This document shows positions 1 through 10,700 of a stretch of 64,000 bases of DNA, one piece after another (within the stretch, counting starts at the first letter, position 1; each line of letters begins with the position of its first letter). The position numbers were made by a program, and so were the translations under genes. The stretch is from contig KN805385.1 of the NCBI GenBank assembly GCA_000818945.1, positions 446,595 to 510,594 on the forward strand, written 5' to 3'. The notes under the pieces are model-generated. The model searched no databases and was not told where the DNA came from. It saw only the letters and a list, made by a program, of their open reading frames with translations. The stretch comes from Schizochytrium sp. CCTCC M209059 (lineage: Eukaryota > Sar > Bigyra > Thraustochytrida > Thraustochytriidae).

Positions 1-297
1 GCCGACATTATTCTTGGAGCCTGGGAAACGGACGTCAAATCACGGTTCGAGATGGACGATATTTGCGAGGCTCTCCATGAGATCCTTGGCCCTCGATCTG
101 TCGATATTGTTGACGCTCGATCCAATGCCAATGCCTCTGCTTTCGAACGCGGCCAGCAAGTTTACGTCTTCGACCAAGCAAACCAGATGTGGCTACCCAA
201 GTGTCCGGCCAAGATCACCGGCAATCGAAACAATCGCAACAAGTCGTACCCTGTCCTTGGACTCACTGTCCATGAAGATAACATTATCCATCAGTAG
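1..297 (+). CDS. C-terminal end of an unknown protein (5' truncated by the window)
   Basis: Frame 1 is open from the first base to a TAG at 295-297, giving the last 98 residues of a protein that starts outside the window. The composition is protein-like (mixed charged and hydrophobic residues, no low complexity), unlike the other two frames. The final ~50 residues have an SH3-like pattern: a phrase FERGQQVYVFDQ, then WLP, then SYPV-like strands, ending HEDNIIHQ. This loosely recalls the barrel at the end of retroelement integrases, but nothing else of a retroelement is visible, so the function is left open. An ATG at 52 lies inside the open frame and is unlikely to be the true start. Confidence 0.55.
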   Translation, partial: ADIILGAWETDVKSRFEMDDICEALHEILGPRSVDIVDARSNANASAFERGQQVYVFDQANQMWLPKCPAKITGNRNNRNKSYPVLGLTVHEDNIIHQ

Positions 298-1161
298 CGG
301 AGTCAAACTCATCTGGGAATCCACGACGTATCCTTCTGTCTTGTCTCATTGTAGTCTTGGTCGTAGCTTACATGCACGGCCTGGATTCGCTCGTCTTGGA
401 CTCCAAAGACTCTTGGATTGAATAACTGGGCGCGGCAGGCTCGCCAAGACTTTTCCGTGCCGTAGTCTTCCGCGGCGCGTGCTGCTCGCTGTCCATTCTG
501 CCGCGCGACCGACTACTCCTCCCGTGCACCCCCGGCGTGGCGCGGCGCCCCGGCCGGACAACCAGGCAGCCGCGGCGCCGCGCGCTCCCCCTCGCGGCCT
601 GCCCGGCCGGTCCTGGACCCGGTCCCGGTCCTCGTCCTTGTCCTTGTCCTGGTCCTGGTCCTTGTCCATGTCCATGTCGCGCGGCGCGTGCAGCAGCGAG
701 CGGAAAGAAGAAGAGAGAACGGGAAGAGAACGGCGGCGAGTGGAACGGGGGCGGATGATTGAGTAGTCCTATAGGCTGACACGTAGTAATAGTACGTATA
801 CTAGGCTGAGGCGCTCCGTGCACGCGACCGCGCCGCAGTCCGCAATAGTCCGCATTCCGCGGGGCCCGTGCGCGCGGAGAGACCTGGCCGAGTGCGCGCA
901 GGCGCAGCGCCGCAGCGAGCGAGCGAGCGCGCAAACGCGGATCGCAGCGGCGGACGGCCGCGGCGCGGGGCCGACTGCGAGCGAGCGGCATTGGGTCTCG
1001 GTCGCGAGCTGGGAAAGAGAGCAGAACGCCAGGAACTCGCGTGTATAGCAGCTTGCAGAGCAGAGCAGAGCAGCTTGCAGAGCAGCTTGCAGAGCGGCTT
1101 GCAGAGCTCGTCGAGCGCGAGGAGCGGAGAAGGAGCAGCAGCAGCAGCAGCAGCAGGAGAA
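298..1161 (+). other. Intergenic region and leader of the TCP11-family gene, repeat-rich
   Basis: I see no gene. Positions about 611-680 carry an irregular CCTGGT/CCTTGT array, which makes artificial Asp/Lys/Gln-rich or Pro/Gly-rich open frames on both strands. From 1048 to 1106 there is an AGCAG/CTTGC repeat, and 1135-1156 is a CAG run ending six bases before the ATG at 1162. The open frame continuing upstream from 1162 to 868 has no ATG and is Arg/Ala-rich, so I read it as leader. Confidence 0.5.
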
Positions 1162-4005
1162 ATGGCGAAGCGCGGAGAGCTCCGTGTGGAGGTGGAGGCG
1201 GCGACGCGCGAGGCGGAGGCGAGCGTCGTGGAACTGGTTGAGGAAATCGGCAGGGGCCCCGGACAGCCCCGAAGCTGGGCGGTCGTGCCTCCGTTCGCGG
1301 GGTCGCAGACCTTGGCGACGTCGCCCAAGGCCACCAAGACGGCGACGCAGATGCCCATGAGCCCCGTGCGGATGAGACTCGAAAAGCGCTGCAGGTCGCC
1401 CGCCGCGGGCCGCAATGCATCCGTCAAGGCCAGGGCCATGCGAAGCCCTGAGGCCAAGAAGCGCCGCGATGAACTCCTCATTGCCCAGGTCCGCGAGAAC
1501 TCGCGCAAGGTCGCGCGAGCCAAGGCCATCGCGCGCAGACGTAGCCAGGAACGCGAACGTGATCGTCGGCAGCTCGCGGCGAATATTGAGGGCAAGCTGC
1601 GCGCAGCAGAGGAACGCCGCATGCGTATCCTCAATGACATTAAGGAGCGCGCCCGGCGTCCCGACGCGCCGGCCTCACCAAAATCCGCGCCGGCCTCGCC
1701 CAAGTACGCGCCTTCTTCGCCGGGTGCTCGCAGTCTCGACACTGATAAGAGCGTCCCTTTTCTCGAGCTCGAAGCGCGCATCAGCGAGGCCGAAGAACGT
1801 CGAGCCGTCGAGTACGAACGCAAGCTTTCTCAGGTTCGCGAGCATCTCACTCGCGTTCAAGAGACGTGCGATCGCCTTCGCATGACGCGTCGCGTCCAAT
1901 CGTGGTGGCGCCGCACCAAGCATCAACGCGCTGTTCTTGAGACCCTCATTTCTCTGAGCGCCGTGCTCGACCTCGCCGCTGCCTCGCCCTCGTTCGAGCA
2001 GGTTGCTTCCCATTTGGGCCAGCCGTCTGTTATTGGGGCGGCCCGCAACTTTATCGATGCCCTTCGAGCCACCGCCAAGCGACCCAGGACTTCTCCGACT
2101 TCATCCGCTCCTGCTCCCAGCTCGCCGACGACGGTCAGTGCTGCGCGCACCTTTTTGGCCGTCCTCATGATCTGGTACCATCCAGAGACTGTGCTGGGGC
2201 CTGACGACGGTGACAACATCGAGCCTACGCGCGCTCAATTGCGCAAGCGTCTGCGCATCGCTGCCAAGAACTTTTTCACTGTTCTTCGCGGCTTGAATGC
2301 CACACTGATCTCGCGCGACCACACTCGTGCCGCGCGCAAGATCGTTTTTGCGCGTCACGCTCACCTTGCATACATGCGAGCCTTTTTCGCGTGGAAGCAA
2401 GTTGACGCGCTCTGCATTGCCGAGCAGCTTCTCGAGACCTATGTACAAATCAAGGAGAACCATCTCGAGGTCCGCGCCATGCTCGACGAGCAAGGCGATA
2501 ATCCTGACCCGGGCCTTTTGCAGCATTTCGAGGGCACAGCGGGCCAGCTCGAGCAGATTCGCACGCGTGCCAAGGCCGTGCTTCGCGACAAGCAGCTCTA
2601 CAGAGACTGGGTCGCACGCATTCGCCAGCGCTTTCCTGCGCCAACGTCTGCTGCTTCTGCTTCGGCTTCGGCGCAGCAAAGTCAACTTCCTGCTGCTGCT
2701 GCCAAAACGTCGGGCGTACCCAAGGTGCCCGAGGTGCCCAAGGGCGTCGCAGCGGCTCCGAGCAATGAGGAGATGATGCATCGACTCATGGTAGACCCGG
2801 ACTACAAATTGGGCGAAGAAGAGGGCGCGTCTGCGATGCACAATCTTGCAGGCAATACCGATGCCGCTGCCATGCCCAAAGATATGCTGCCGAGCATCGT
2901 TGCAGAGGTTTGCGCTCGTCTTGCAGCGCTGACGCCGAACCGTGCGGACCTTATCCGTCAGCTCGAAGAGCGCCTCGACACCGAGCTGCTGGCGCAACAG
3001 GTCCGGGAAAATGCCTTCAACCAGGCCGATCTGTACAGTCTCGTACAGTTCATCGGCGAACGCCTTCTCGCATTGCAAGCACCGATTCGCCAAGAGCGCA
3101 CAGAGTCGTGGCTGATGGATCTTCACGTGGCCGCACAAGAGCGGCGCAAATCGTGGCAAGATCTCGCCCCGAGAGCTTTCGATTTTGTCCTGCGCGAACT
3201 GGCAGCCATTGAGACGGACATGGCCAACTTTCACCTCAAGGTCTTGCGGGATCATGTCAGTCATGACGAGGGCGCAGCGTATCTGCGCGAGCATTTTGTC
3301 GGTCGTCTTCGTCAAGGCGAGTACCGCAAGGGTCCCCTTGCCGTTGGCCCGCACCGCACAGAAGCTTGGTTCGCCAGCGCTCTCGCTTCCGTGGAAACGA
3401 GTGCAGCGGCGACCACCGCCACCTCGACGCCGTCTTCCACCGACGCCAGCGAAGTGGTTCTCGAGGGCATGGTCACGCTGCTTACGCGGGATGACGCGCC
3501 GGAGCCCTCGGATCTGCCAGAGACGCTTGCCGAGTTCGATTTTGACGACATTTGCGTTTTGCGGGCCCGCGCCGAGGCCTTTGCACGCGTTGCCGTGGCT
3601 GAGATGGCTCTGCTTGGCAAAGAAAAGACCACGGCCGATTACTCGCGCACACTGCAGGCACTCTTGCTCGATCCCCCGGGCGCCAAGCTTGCCGAGGTGG
3701 CAGAGAACGTGGCCGGCCTTGCGCCTGAGGCCGACCGCGACGTCGTGCGCACGCTGCTTTTGCAAAGCGCCAATCTCGAGCGTACTGTCACGAGACAGCT
3801 ACAGGCCATTTTGCGCAAACTCCTCAAGGATCCGACGCACAACGCGCTGCAACTTCTCAAAAAGATCGCGCTTGACCGCCACGCGGAAGCTTTCCACGAT
3901 CTCCTCGTGAGCCGTGCTCACCGCATCCACGCGCTGCACCTCGCTACACACAAGGGTCTTTTCGACGAGATTCTCGCCAAGACCACGGCTGTGCAGGCGG
4001 CCTAA
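1162..4005 (+). CDS. TCP11 (T-complex protein 11) family protein, 947 aa
   Basis: The C-terminal ~380 residues match the TCP11 domain pattern. There are helical blocks beginning PNRADLIRQLEERLDTELL, then YSLVQFIGERLLALQAPIR, and a long helix with ELAAIETDMANFHLKVLRDH. Family members are helical proteins; mammalian TCP11 is a sperm protein tied to cAMP signalling and flagellar function, but the family role in protists is not settled. The N-terminal half is basic and coiled coil (about residues 95-170), followed by SP-rich repeats (about 168-185) and an IQ-like segment RRVQSWWRR near residue 243. The start is the ATG at 1162 (context GGAGAAATGG); the frame is open further upstream but lacks an ATG and is low complexity. 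The gene is intronless and ends TAA. Confidence 0.85.
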   Translation: MAKRGELRVEVEAATREAEASVVELVEEIGRGPGQPRSWAVVPPFAGSQTLATSPKATKTATQMPMSPVRMRLEKRCRSPAAGRNASVKARAMRSPEAKKRRDELLIAQVRENSRKVARAKAIARRRSQERERDRRQLAANIEGKLRAAEERRMRILNDIKERARRPDAPASPKSAPASPKYAPSSPGARSLDTDKSVPFLELEARISEAEERRAVEYERKLSQVREHLTRVQETCDRLRMTRRVQSWWRRTKHQRAVLETLISLSAVLDLAAASPSFEQVASHLGQPSVIGAARNFIDALRATAKRPRTSPTSSAPAPSSPTTVSAARTFLAVLMIWYHPETVLGPDDGDNIEPTRAQLRKRLRIAAKNFFTVLRGLNATLISRDHTRAARKIVFARHAHLAYMRAFFAWKQVDALCIAEQLLETYVQIKENHLEVRAMLDEQGDNPDPGLLQHFEGTAGQLEQIRTRAKAVLRDKQLYRDWVARIRQRFPAPTSAASASASAQQSQLPAAAAKTSGVPKVPEVPKGVAAAPSNEEMMHRLMVDPDYKLGEEEGASAMHNLAGNTDAAAMPKDMLPSIVAEVCARLAALTPNRADLIRQLEERLDTELLAQQVRENAFNQADLYSLVQFIGERLLALQAPIRQERTESWLMDLHVAAQERRKSWQDLAPRAFDFVLRELAAIETDMANFHLKVLRDHVSHDEGAAYLREHFVGRLRQGEYRKGPLAVGPHRTEAWFASALASVETSAAATTATSTPSSTDASEVVLEGMVTLLTRDDAPEPSDLPETLAEFDFDDICVLRARAEAFARVAVAEMALLGKEKTTADYSRTLQALLLDPPGAKLAEVAENVAGLAPEADRDVVRTLLLQSANLERTVTRQLQAILRKLLKDPTHNALQLLKKIALDRHAEAFHDLLVSRAHRIHALHLATHKGLFDEILAKTTAVQAA

Positions 4006-4166
4006 AAACAAGATCCAAGCATTCTTTTCAGCAAAAGGGCAATCTTGGGACAAGAGAGTCCCACCTACCTGCGACTGCCGCCAGGTCACTCGACTTGTTT
4101 CTCCACCTGCAGCTGCAAGTATGGTACTCTTCTTTGTCCCAAGAATGAATGGACGGATGGAAGCTG

Positions 4167-4215
4167 GGCTTGGCTTTGCTTTGCCTTGCTTTGCTTTGCT
4201 TTGCTTTGCTTTGCC
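4167..4215 (+). repeat. (CTTTG)n pentanucleotide array, left arm of a foldback
   Basis: About nine units of CTTTG/CCTTG. The array at 4529-4575 is its approximate reverse complement, so the two could pair over ~45 bases with a ~310-base loop. Confidence 0.8.
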
Positions 4216-4528
4216 ATCCATTCCACGGAAATCACACAATCTCAAATATTTTCATTGATATACGTACGTACACATATTTCGATCTCCACCTGGCTGCCAG
4301 CCTGTGCAGCAGCCACGTCCAGCCAACTAGCCAGCCAGCCGCCATCTGCACGGCGGAACAACCCGCGTCTTGGGGGCAGCGACAAAACAACAGCCGGGTG
4401 GTGAAGAAAAGAAGAAGACGGAGACGGAAAGTCTCGAGTCCCCGCAGCTGCGGCCCCACGCGTTCTCGCAGAGCGTCAAGGTCCAGCCGGATGAAGCCAT
4501 GGCGCTGTGCCTCGCGTCGCGCTCTTGA

Positions 4529-4575
4529 ACAAGGCAAGGCAAGACAAGGCAAGGCAAGGCAAAGCAACGCAAAGG
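4529..4575 (+). repeat. (CAAGG)n pentanucleotide array, right arm of a foldback
   Basis: About nine units of CAAGG with variants CAAGA, CAAAG and CAACG. It is complementary in sense to the CTTTG array at 4167-4215. Confidence 0.8.
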
Positions 4576-4855
4576 GGAGAGGGGACGTTCCAAAGTCCGC
4601 GCTGCTTCGGGCTGCTCTGTAGGGTGGGTCTCGGACTTGGAGCTTTCCAGATGGAGAAGACAGCGAGCGGAAAGAAAGCAAGTTCTGAGGAGGCCGAGCG
4701 GGCTTCACGCGGCGGCCGAGCTGCAGACCCGAAACGCAACGAACAAAGCAGACAACATTCGCCTGAGATTAGTCGCTCGACAGCTTCCTCGCCAGACCTC
4801 GCTTCGCAGTCCTTGAAGAAGAAGAAGAAGAAGAAAGAAGAAAAAGAAGAAGAAG

Positions 4856-5446
4856 ATGCGCGGCCTGCTCTCGAATGCCCGAATTGTTGGGACCTTTCTG
4901 GTTGTCCTGCTCTTCAACCGCGCGACGCTTACCAGCGGGTATGACCTCAACGCGCTCGGATGGGACGAAATCAAGGAGACCCTGGCCCCGTATGGGTGGG
5001 ATTGGGACGAAAGTGACAACAAGTTTACCATGAACGTGACGCGTGGCGGCGTGCGTATGGGGGAAGAGCTACTCAACCGCCTTGACTTTGACGGCGCGGA
5101 ATACCGTACAGTAGACGCTGGCAAGGGCGAGGTTATGCTCACTAAGAACGGCTGCAAGGTATTCTCCATCAAAAAACGTCTCACCTGGCGAGCTATGTTT
5201 TTCGGCGTTCTTGTTGGTGCCCTTCTTGCGATCCCGACTGCTCTCTTTGCCGGTCCTCTTGCGGGAAAGCTTGCTGGTGGAAAGCTCAATGGTGCAGCAG
5301 CAAGTTCTCACGCACTTGCGTACTTTGGCAGCTGGGTTGGTGGAGGAATGACTGCTGGCTCGGTGCTTCTAACTTCGCTTGCAGGAGCATTTGGTGCGGT
5401 CTTTGGCGCGATTACGAATCTCTCGTACGTTCTTAGCTGCCAGTAA
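4856..5446 (+). CDS. Small secreted or membrane protein, 196 aa, unknown function
   Basis: Residues 1-28 form a signal-peptide-like segment: a basic start, then GTFLVVLLF, then a small-residue exit. A soluble, acidic segment of about 80 residues follows (about 29-108) with three Trp residues and one NVT glycosylation sequon. A basic stop-like KKR precedes a hydrophobic, Gly/Ala-rich half with a helix near 110-135 and a second, glycine-rich one near 146-190. The likely picture is an ectodomain anchored by one or two glycine-rich helices. I do not recognise the family. The ATG at 4856 directly follows a GAA-rich leader and gives the complete signal peptide. It is intronless. Confidence 0.7.
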   Translation: MRGLLSNARIVGTFLVVLLFNRATLTSGYDLNALGWDEIKETLAPYGWDWDESDNKFTMNVTRGGVRMGEELLNRLDFDGAEYRTVDAGKGEVMLTKNGCKVFSIKKRLTWRAMFFGVLVGALLAIPTALFAGPLAGKLAGGKLNGAAASSHALAYFGSWVGGGMTAGSVLLTSLAGAFGAVFGAITNLSYVLSCQ

Positions 5447-5726
5447 GAAAAAAAAAGGGGGTTCATTGATTGCAATGGCAACGAAGAGCAGGAACAAGAA
5501 CGACCACAATGCATCACTTGACACCCTGCCAAAAAGTGGAAAACACGCGCAAACACACACACAAACACACACACAAACAAACAAACAATATTCTATTTAT
5601 ATACCACGTATTTTTGAGCCATAGATTGCTTGCGATGAAGGCAAACAAAGGATGAAAAGCGAGCAAAAAAAATTTCTCTCAGTATCAATTTCTTCGGACC
5701 GACACTCATACAAACAAAAAATCAGG
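5447..5726. other. Convergent intergenic spacer with (CA)n and A-rich tracts
   Basis: This is the short spacer between two convergent genes. It holds an A9G5 run just after the left stop codon, CA/CAAA repeats at 5541-5588, and AT-rich DNA (TATTCTATTTATATA) suitable for 3' processing. No gene is seen. Confidence 0.5.
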
Positions 5727-7349
5727 TTACGTCATTGCGCTCGCGGCCGAAGACGCGGCTCTGGCCTTGCAGTTGTCGCACATTATGGCCTCATATGTTT
5801 CCTGTTGCGCGAGAATCTCGTTCACGTACCCAGAAAGCTCCTGCACCTCCTTGGCCTTGGCATTACTGGCGTCTGCGGCATCGAAAAGCTTGACCTTGAG
5901 ATCCTTGATTTCGTTGCGATGGGATCGAATGAGGTTCTGGCGTTGCTCCTCGTAGACAGAACGCTGCGCCTCGATCTCGCCTCGAGCATGGTCTGCCTCA
6001 TTCTGATGAGCAATAGCAAACTCTCGGAGGGCCTCGACCTCGTCTTCGAGCTCCTTGCATCTGTTGCGCGCCTGAGCGCACTCGTGGCCAAGAGCAACAA
6101 ATTCGCTCTGCGCGTTGGCGCCCTCTTCGCGTGCGTCTTGAAGTTCTGCGCCTAGCTCGCGCAGTTTTCGCTCCCCCATCTTGACGCGTTCACGCTCCTT
6201 TTCGAGCTCGAGCTGTACTTGATTCTTTTCTGCGTCGAGCGCCTCCACTTGAGATTCAGCTTGTCCGCGGACCTCCAGAATTTTGGCCTTGAGCGTGGCA
6301 CCGTACTCTTTGTGAGCATTGTATGACTCTGTCATCTCTTCGAGACTCGTGGACAGATCCTTGATCGTCCCGCGATGCTCCTCGTCCATATCAACAAGCT
6401 TTTGCCGCGCCGCACGCACGTCCTCGGCCATACGTTCGCTGCGCGCGCGCTCGTCCTCGAGGGTCCGCTCAAGCACCTCGACGCGGTCGCGCGCCTCTTG
6501 CTCGGATCTCGAATACTGCTCGGCCTGGTTCTTGTACACGTTAAGCTGGTGCTGGACGTTCGTCAGCTCACGTGCGAGCTCTTCGAGTTCACGGCTCCGC
6601 GTCTCAAGCGCCGCTGGGTATTCTTGCTCAATCATGGTCAGGTCCTCATTGAGTCGGTCGTGTTTTTCTCTCCATTCGTCTCGCTCCCGGGCAAGTCGCT
6701 CAGAGATTTCGCGTTGATCCATCAACTCCATTTTCAGCTGGGCCATTTCAGGGTTCCCATTCATCATCAGACTCATTGTCTGCGTTCCAAGAGACACCAT
6801 TGCCACTTCTTTTTTACCTTCATTTTCTTTTTCCTCGGGCGGGGGCACGGGCGGTGGTGCGCGTCGCGGAGCCGAGGCTGAGGTCGGTGTTGAGGTTGAG
6901 ACTGATGAAGGGGCCTGATGGGCCGACGGTGCGGCGCGCTTTACAGTGGCATGAAGAAGCGAGGCGGCATTTTCGCGGAAAAAGGAAGATGTAAGCAGAT
7001 TTGTACGCGTATCCTGGTCAAGATTCTCGAGCCATTGACGCTGCAAGCGTTTGATGCGAACCACCTTGCCTGCTTCCTGGTCAAAAAAGCTCGCGTACAA
7101 CAGGCCGTCCGTTTTCTCGAAGATTCGTACGTGGTATGCACGCCCATCGATCTTTACCGAAAATCTCTGCAGCGTCGGTCCCTGTTGCTGATGCTGCTGC
7201 TTCTTCTTCTTGGGCCCGCTCTTGCCAAAGCTGGACCTCCGCGAGGGCATCGAGCCGGCATCGCCCTTTCTGCCCAAGCTGTTGCGCTTGGGCGCTGCCG
7301 TCGTGTTCGACACGTCGCACAGCACAATCTCCTCTGCGCCGCCGTCCAT
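5727..7349 (-). CDS. Long coiled-coil protein with a small N-terminal globular region, 540 aa
   Basis: The first ~55 residues are basic and Ser/Lys-rich. Residues ~58-125 look folded (alternating strands such as RFSVKIDGRAYHVRIFEK and LLYASFFDQEAGKVVRIKRL). A Pro/Ser/Thr linker follows to ~175. From ~200 to ~515 the protein is an almost continuous heptad-rich coiled coil, dense in Glu, Arg, Gln and Leu. It ends with a short tail containing CDNC. The layout suits a cytoskeletal, centrosomal or membrane-tethering protein, but I recognise no family. The ATG at 7349 is the first in the frame. It diverges from the gene at 7713 and shares a 363-base promoter region with it. Confidence 0.8.
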   Translation of the reverse strand: MDGGAEEIVLCDVSNTTAAPKRNSLGRKGDAGSMPSRRSSFGKSGPKKKKQQHQQQGPTLQRFSVKIDGRAYHVRIFEKTDGLLYASFFDQEAGKVVRIKRLQRQWLENLDQDTRTNLLTSSFFRENAASLLHATVKRAAPSAHQAPSSVSTSTPTSASAPRRAPPPVPPPEEKENEGKKEVAMVSLGTQTMSLMMNGNPEMAQLKMELMDQREISERLARERDEWREKHDRLNEDLTMIEQEYPAALETRSRELEELARELTNVQHQLNVYKNQAEQYSRSEQEARDRVEVLERTLEDERARSERMAEDVRAARQKLVDMDEEHRGTIKDLSTSLEEMTESYNAHKEYGATLKAKILEVRGQAESQVEALDAEKNQVQLELEKERERVKMGERKLRELGAELQDAREEGANAQSEFVALGHECAQARNRCKELEDEVEALREFAIAHQNEADHARGEIEAQRSVYEEQRQNLIRSHRNEIKDLKVKLFDAADASNAKAKEVQELSGYVNEILAQQETYEAIMCDNCKARAASSAASAMT

Positions 7350-7712
7350 TTTGTCTCCTGCGAGTCCGCGTACTTTGGGTCTCGAGCCCTTTTCACCTCA
7401 CGCGTCGCCGTGCGCCGGCAGTTGCAGCTCTGCTCCCGCTCGCTCACGCGGCCCCTCGAGTGGTCGTTATAACCGCCTCAAACATGCCTAGGCCTAGGCC
7501 TAGTAGGCCTAGTAAAGAAAGTAAGTAGCCTAGCCGTTACAGTTTTCTCTGAGCCGCCCGAGTCCCGTGCAGAGTCTGGGCTCGATCAATTTGGGCCAAG
7601 CACCACCCGACCCAAATTCGCGCAAGGAGGGAGCAGCGCTGGTCAGAGCTAGAAAATCGAGGACTCGGACTAGCGCCGCCGTCGCAGGCGGACGCGAAGA
7701 CGACCGGAAACG
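7350..7712. promoter_or_regulatory. Bidirectional promoter region with CTAGGCCTAG palindromes
   Basis: This is the 363-base gap between divergent start codons. At 7487-7513 it carries overlapping copies of the palindrome CTAGGCCTAG, which recurs in other gaps of this window. GTTATAAC at about 7466 is a TATA-like candidate. That it is a promoter follows from gene orientation only. Confidence 0.45.
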
Positions 7713-10700
7713 ATGAAGAAGCGTGCCGCCAAGGTCCGACGGAGACGTGAAAAGCAAAAGGTCCGCAAACCGCTCACCGAAGAAGAGGCTGCGCAAAAAG
7801 TCCAGGGTCTCTTTCGGACGCGAGCAGCAAGGCGTCGATTGAGACTTTTGGCTCGATCCGTGTACGAGCAGGTCTTTGATGAGGCAAGCGGCGCCTACTT
7901 TTTCCACAATGTTCACACGGGCGACGTGTCGTGGGAAGCGCCCAAACTTTTAGGAGGCGAACCCTTTGATGAGATCACCGACAAGTATGCCTCTCCTCAT
8001 GACGCTGTCATGGCGTACCGTAGTCTTGCAAAGGATTGGCAGGAGGTCCCCGACGAATCTTCGTCGACGCCCGTTTCCTACTTTTTCAACGCGGCCACAA
8101 ACGAGAGCACCTGGGAACGTCCGGCTATCCTTGAGCGTCTTGCAAATGCTCTTGAACTTCGCGACGAAATGCTTGGGCCCGACTGGCGCGAAGTGCAGGA
8201 TCCTGACGATGGAACGTACTTTTTCCACAACACCAAGACGGATGAAACACAGTGGAAACCTCCCAATGTTGATTTTCGAAAAACACCCGAGGAAAAGGAA
8301 CTTGAGGCCTTGGAAGAGAAGAAGCGCCAAGCACGCTTGAGCAAACTTCAAAAGAAATTCTCTCAAACCAATCTCAACATTGGGGACGACGGCGGCGGCG
8401 ACGACGACAACGATGAAGCTGCAGAGAACAAGTCTGCAGCGTCTTCTTCGCCCAAAAGCGATTCAGACGCTTCTTCCGGTCCTCCGGAGGCACTCATGGT
8501 CGATGGCGATGGGGAGGTAGGCTCGGATCAGGCCTCGTTTACCAGTTCTGACTCGGAGAGTATTTATATTAGTAGCGACGAGGAAGAGCCGGCAGAGTAC
8601 TCGAAGCGGAAGCGCCGCAAGCGCGAGCGACAGCGCATGCATCATCTTCAGGTGCTGGCGGAGCTTGCAGGCGCCTCTGAGCGAGAACGTGGCGAATTTG
8701 AAGCCAAGGTGCGTCTGAAACGTTTTCGTAAAAACAAGCAGACCAACTTGTTGAATCTTTCGCACTTGGAAATTTCGGACATACCCGAGGATATCTTTTC
8801 CAACAAGCGACTTTCGAAGCGTTTGAAGAGACTCGTGCTAAGCGGAAATCGACTGGAGAAACTCAATCCAGCCATTAAGACTATGCAAGAAAACCTTGCA
8901 GAACTCGCGCTCGACGCGAACGAACTCGTCAGAATTCCTGTGCAAACATGGTATCTCACTTCGCTGGACACCTTGGACTTGCGGTACAATCGCCTTCGCG
9001 AGATCTCACGCGAGAAGGGAAATATGACTGTGCTTCGTGAAATGAACATTTGGGAAATTGGCATTGAAACCATGCAAGCTTTGCGGGTACTGCGTCTCGA
9101 CAGTAACCTTTTCGATGAGCTCCCCGACGAGATTGGAACGTTGAAAAATCTCGAGGTGCTGACTCTACGAGCGAATCGACTCTTGGGCGTCACGGTGAAA
9201 AATGTCGAACATCTTGGCAAGTTGCGGCACCTCGACCTGGCACACAATCAGCTCACGAGCCTGCCGGACCAATTCTTTGTGAATTGTCCGAATCTTTGTG
9301 TGCTGGATATGAGTAACAATAGTCTCGAGTATCTGCCGTCGGATGTTGTCAAGCTCGCAAGTCTTCGAGTCTTGCGCTGCGCGCAAAATAATCTTGTGCA
9401 ACTGCCCGAAGGTCTCGGACGTCTCGCAGAGCTTGAGAATCTTGATGTGAGTGAAAATGAACTCGAGGCTCTACCTGCCGAGTGGGCGACGCCCAAACTG
9501 AGAACAGTCAATTGTGCAAAGAATCGTCTCAAATCGTTGCCACCTACGCTCTTTAAGCCGGGGGCATTGCGCCACGTTTACGTACGAAGCAATCGCATTC
9601 GTCCCCGTTTACCTGCCACATTGAGTACTCTCGAGAGTTTGCACGTCCTCGACGCTGGGAAAAATGAACTTGAAAGCGTTGATGCGCTCCCACCCAATCT
9701 CCGCATATGCCTGCTCGATGGGAACAAGATTCGTACTCTGAGCGCGAACCTGCTCCTGCCCGAGAGTGCCTGTCTTGCCCGGTTCGATGTTTCGGACAAT
9801 GCGATTCGAACAGTCTCTCCACCCAACAACAATTTGGTCAGTGAATCCAGCATGTTGCGACAGGTTGATTTCGCGGGGAATGAGCTTGCGTCGGTCCCTG
9901 GAGAGCTGTTCGCTAGTCTGAAGCTGCGTCGACTTTGCCTCGCGAGGAACCAGCTGGTGAGTCTGCCAGAGGAGCTCGCTCATTCAAGCGACACGCTGGA
10001 GCACCTGGACCTGGAAAGGAATCGTTTGCGCGAGCTCCCGGCATTCCTGGCAGAGCTGCCTGCACTGCGATTCATATCTCTCAATCACAATTTACTCACT
10101 GCGCGGCCGGATATGTTGGCTGCCAACCCTCGCCTGCTGAACTGGCACGCGAACTTTAACCCAATCGAGAAGATCTACGACCCGGACGCGGAGCGTCGCG
10201 CGCTTTTAAATCAAGCAGCATTGCTACAGTCCGAGGGGGAGCCTCGACGCGCACTGGAGATTCTCAACCAAGTGATGGACGACGGTATCGAGCAATCTTC
10301 GCCACTTTTTCTCGAGGTTGCGCAGAAGCGCGCCATGACGCAGATTTCACTCGAGCATTACGCTGAGGCCGAATCAGACCTCTCGCAAAGTATCCTTCAG
10401 CTTGACCAACCTGGCGCGGCGCTACTTTATTACCGTGGTCTCGCCCGCTTCAAGGGACTTAACGACATTAAAGGTGCATTGCAAGATCTCAATCGTAGTC
10501 TCGAGCTACGTCCGGCATATGCACCGGCGCAGCGCGTACGTGCGTTTTGTTTATTGCAAATGGGCCACTATCGCGCTGCCTTCGACAATGCGTCAGCTGC
10601 GTTGGACTTTGACATGTACGATACCGAGGCGTGGCTCGCCAAGTCTATGGCTCAGGAGAAGCTCTTGAACCTTGAGGATGCTCTCGCCTCGTACCAAGAG

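Larger units (their letters stand above)
4006..4855. other. Intergenic region with an inverted pentanucleotide repeat
   Basis: There is no convincing gene. Short frames here are translations of the CTTTG array (4167-4215) and the CAAGG array (4529-4575), which are approximate reverse complements of each other. The last 40 bases before the next ATG are almost pure GAA, so that gene has a purine-rich leader. Confidence 0.5.

Noticed and set aside
868..1161. N-terminal extension of the TCP11-family protein
   Set aside because: No ATG in this part; it reads as Arg/Ala/Gln-rich repeat translation.
2101..3765. 554-codon minus-strand frame
   Set aside because: Antisense of the TCP11-family gene; Arg/Cys/His-rich composition without domains.
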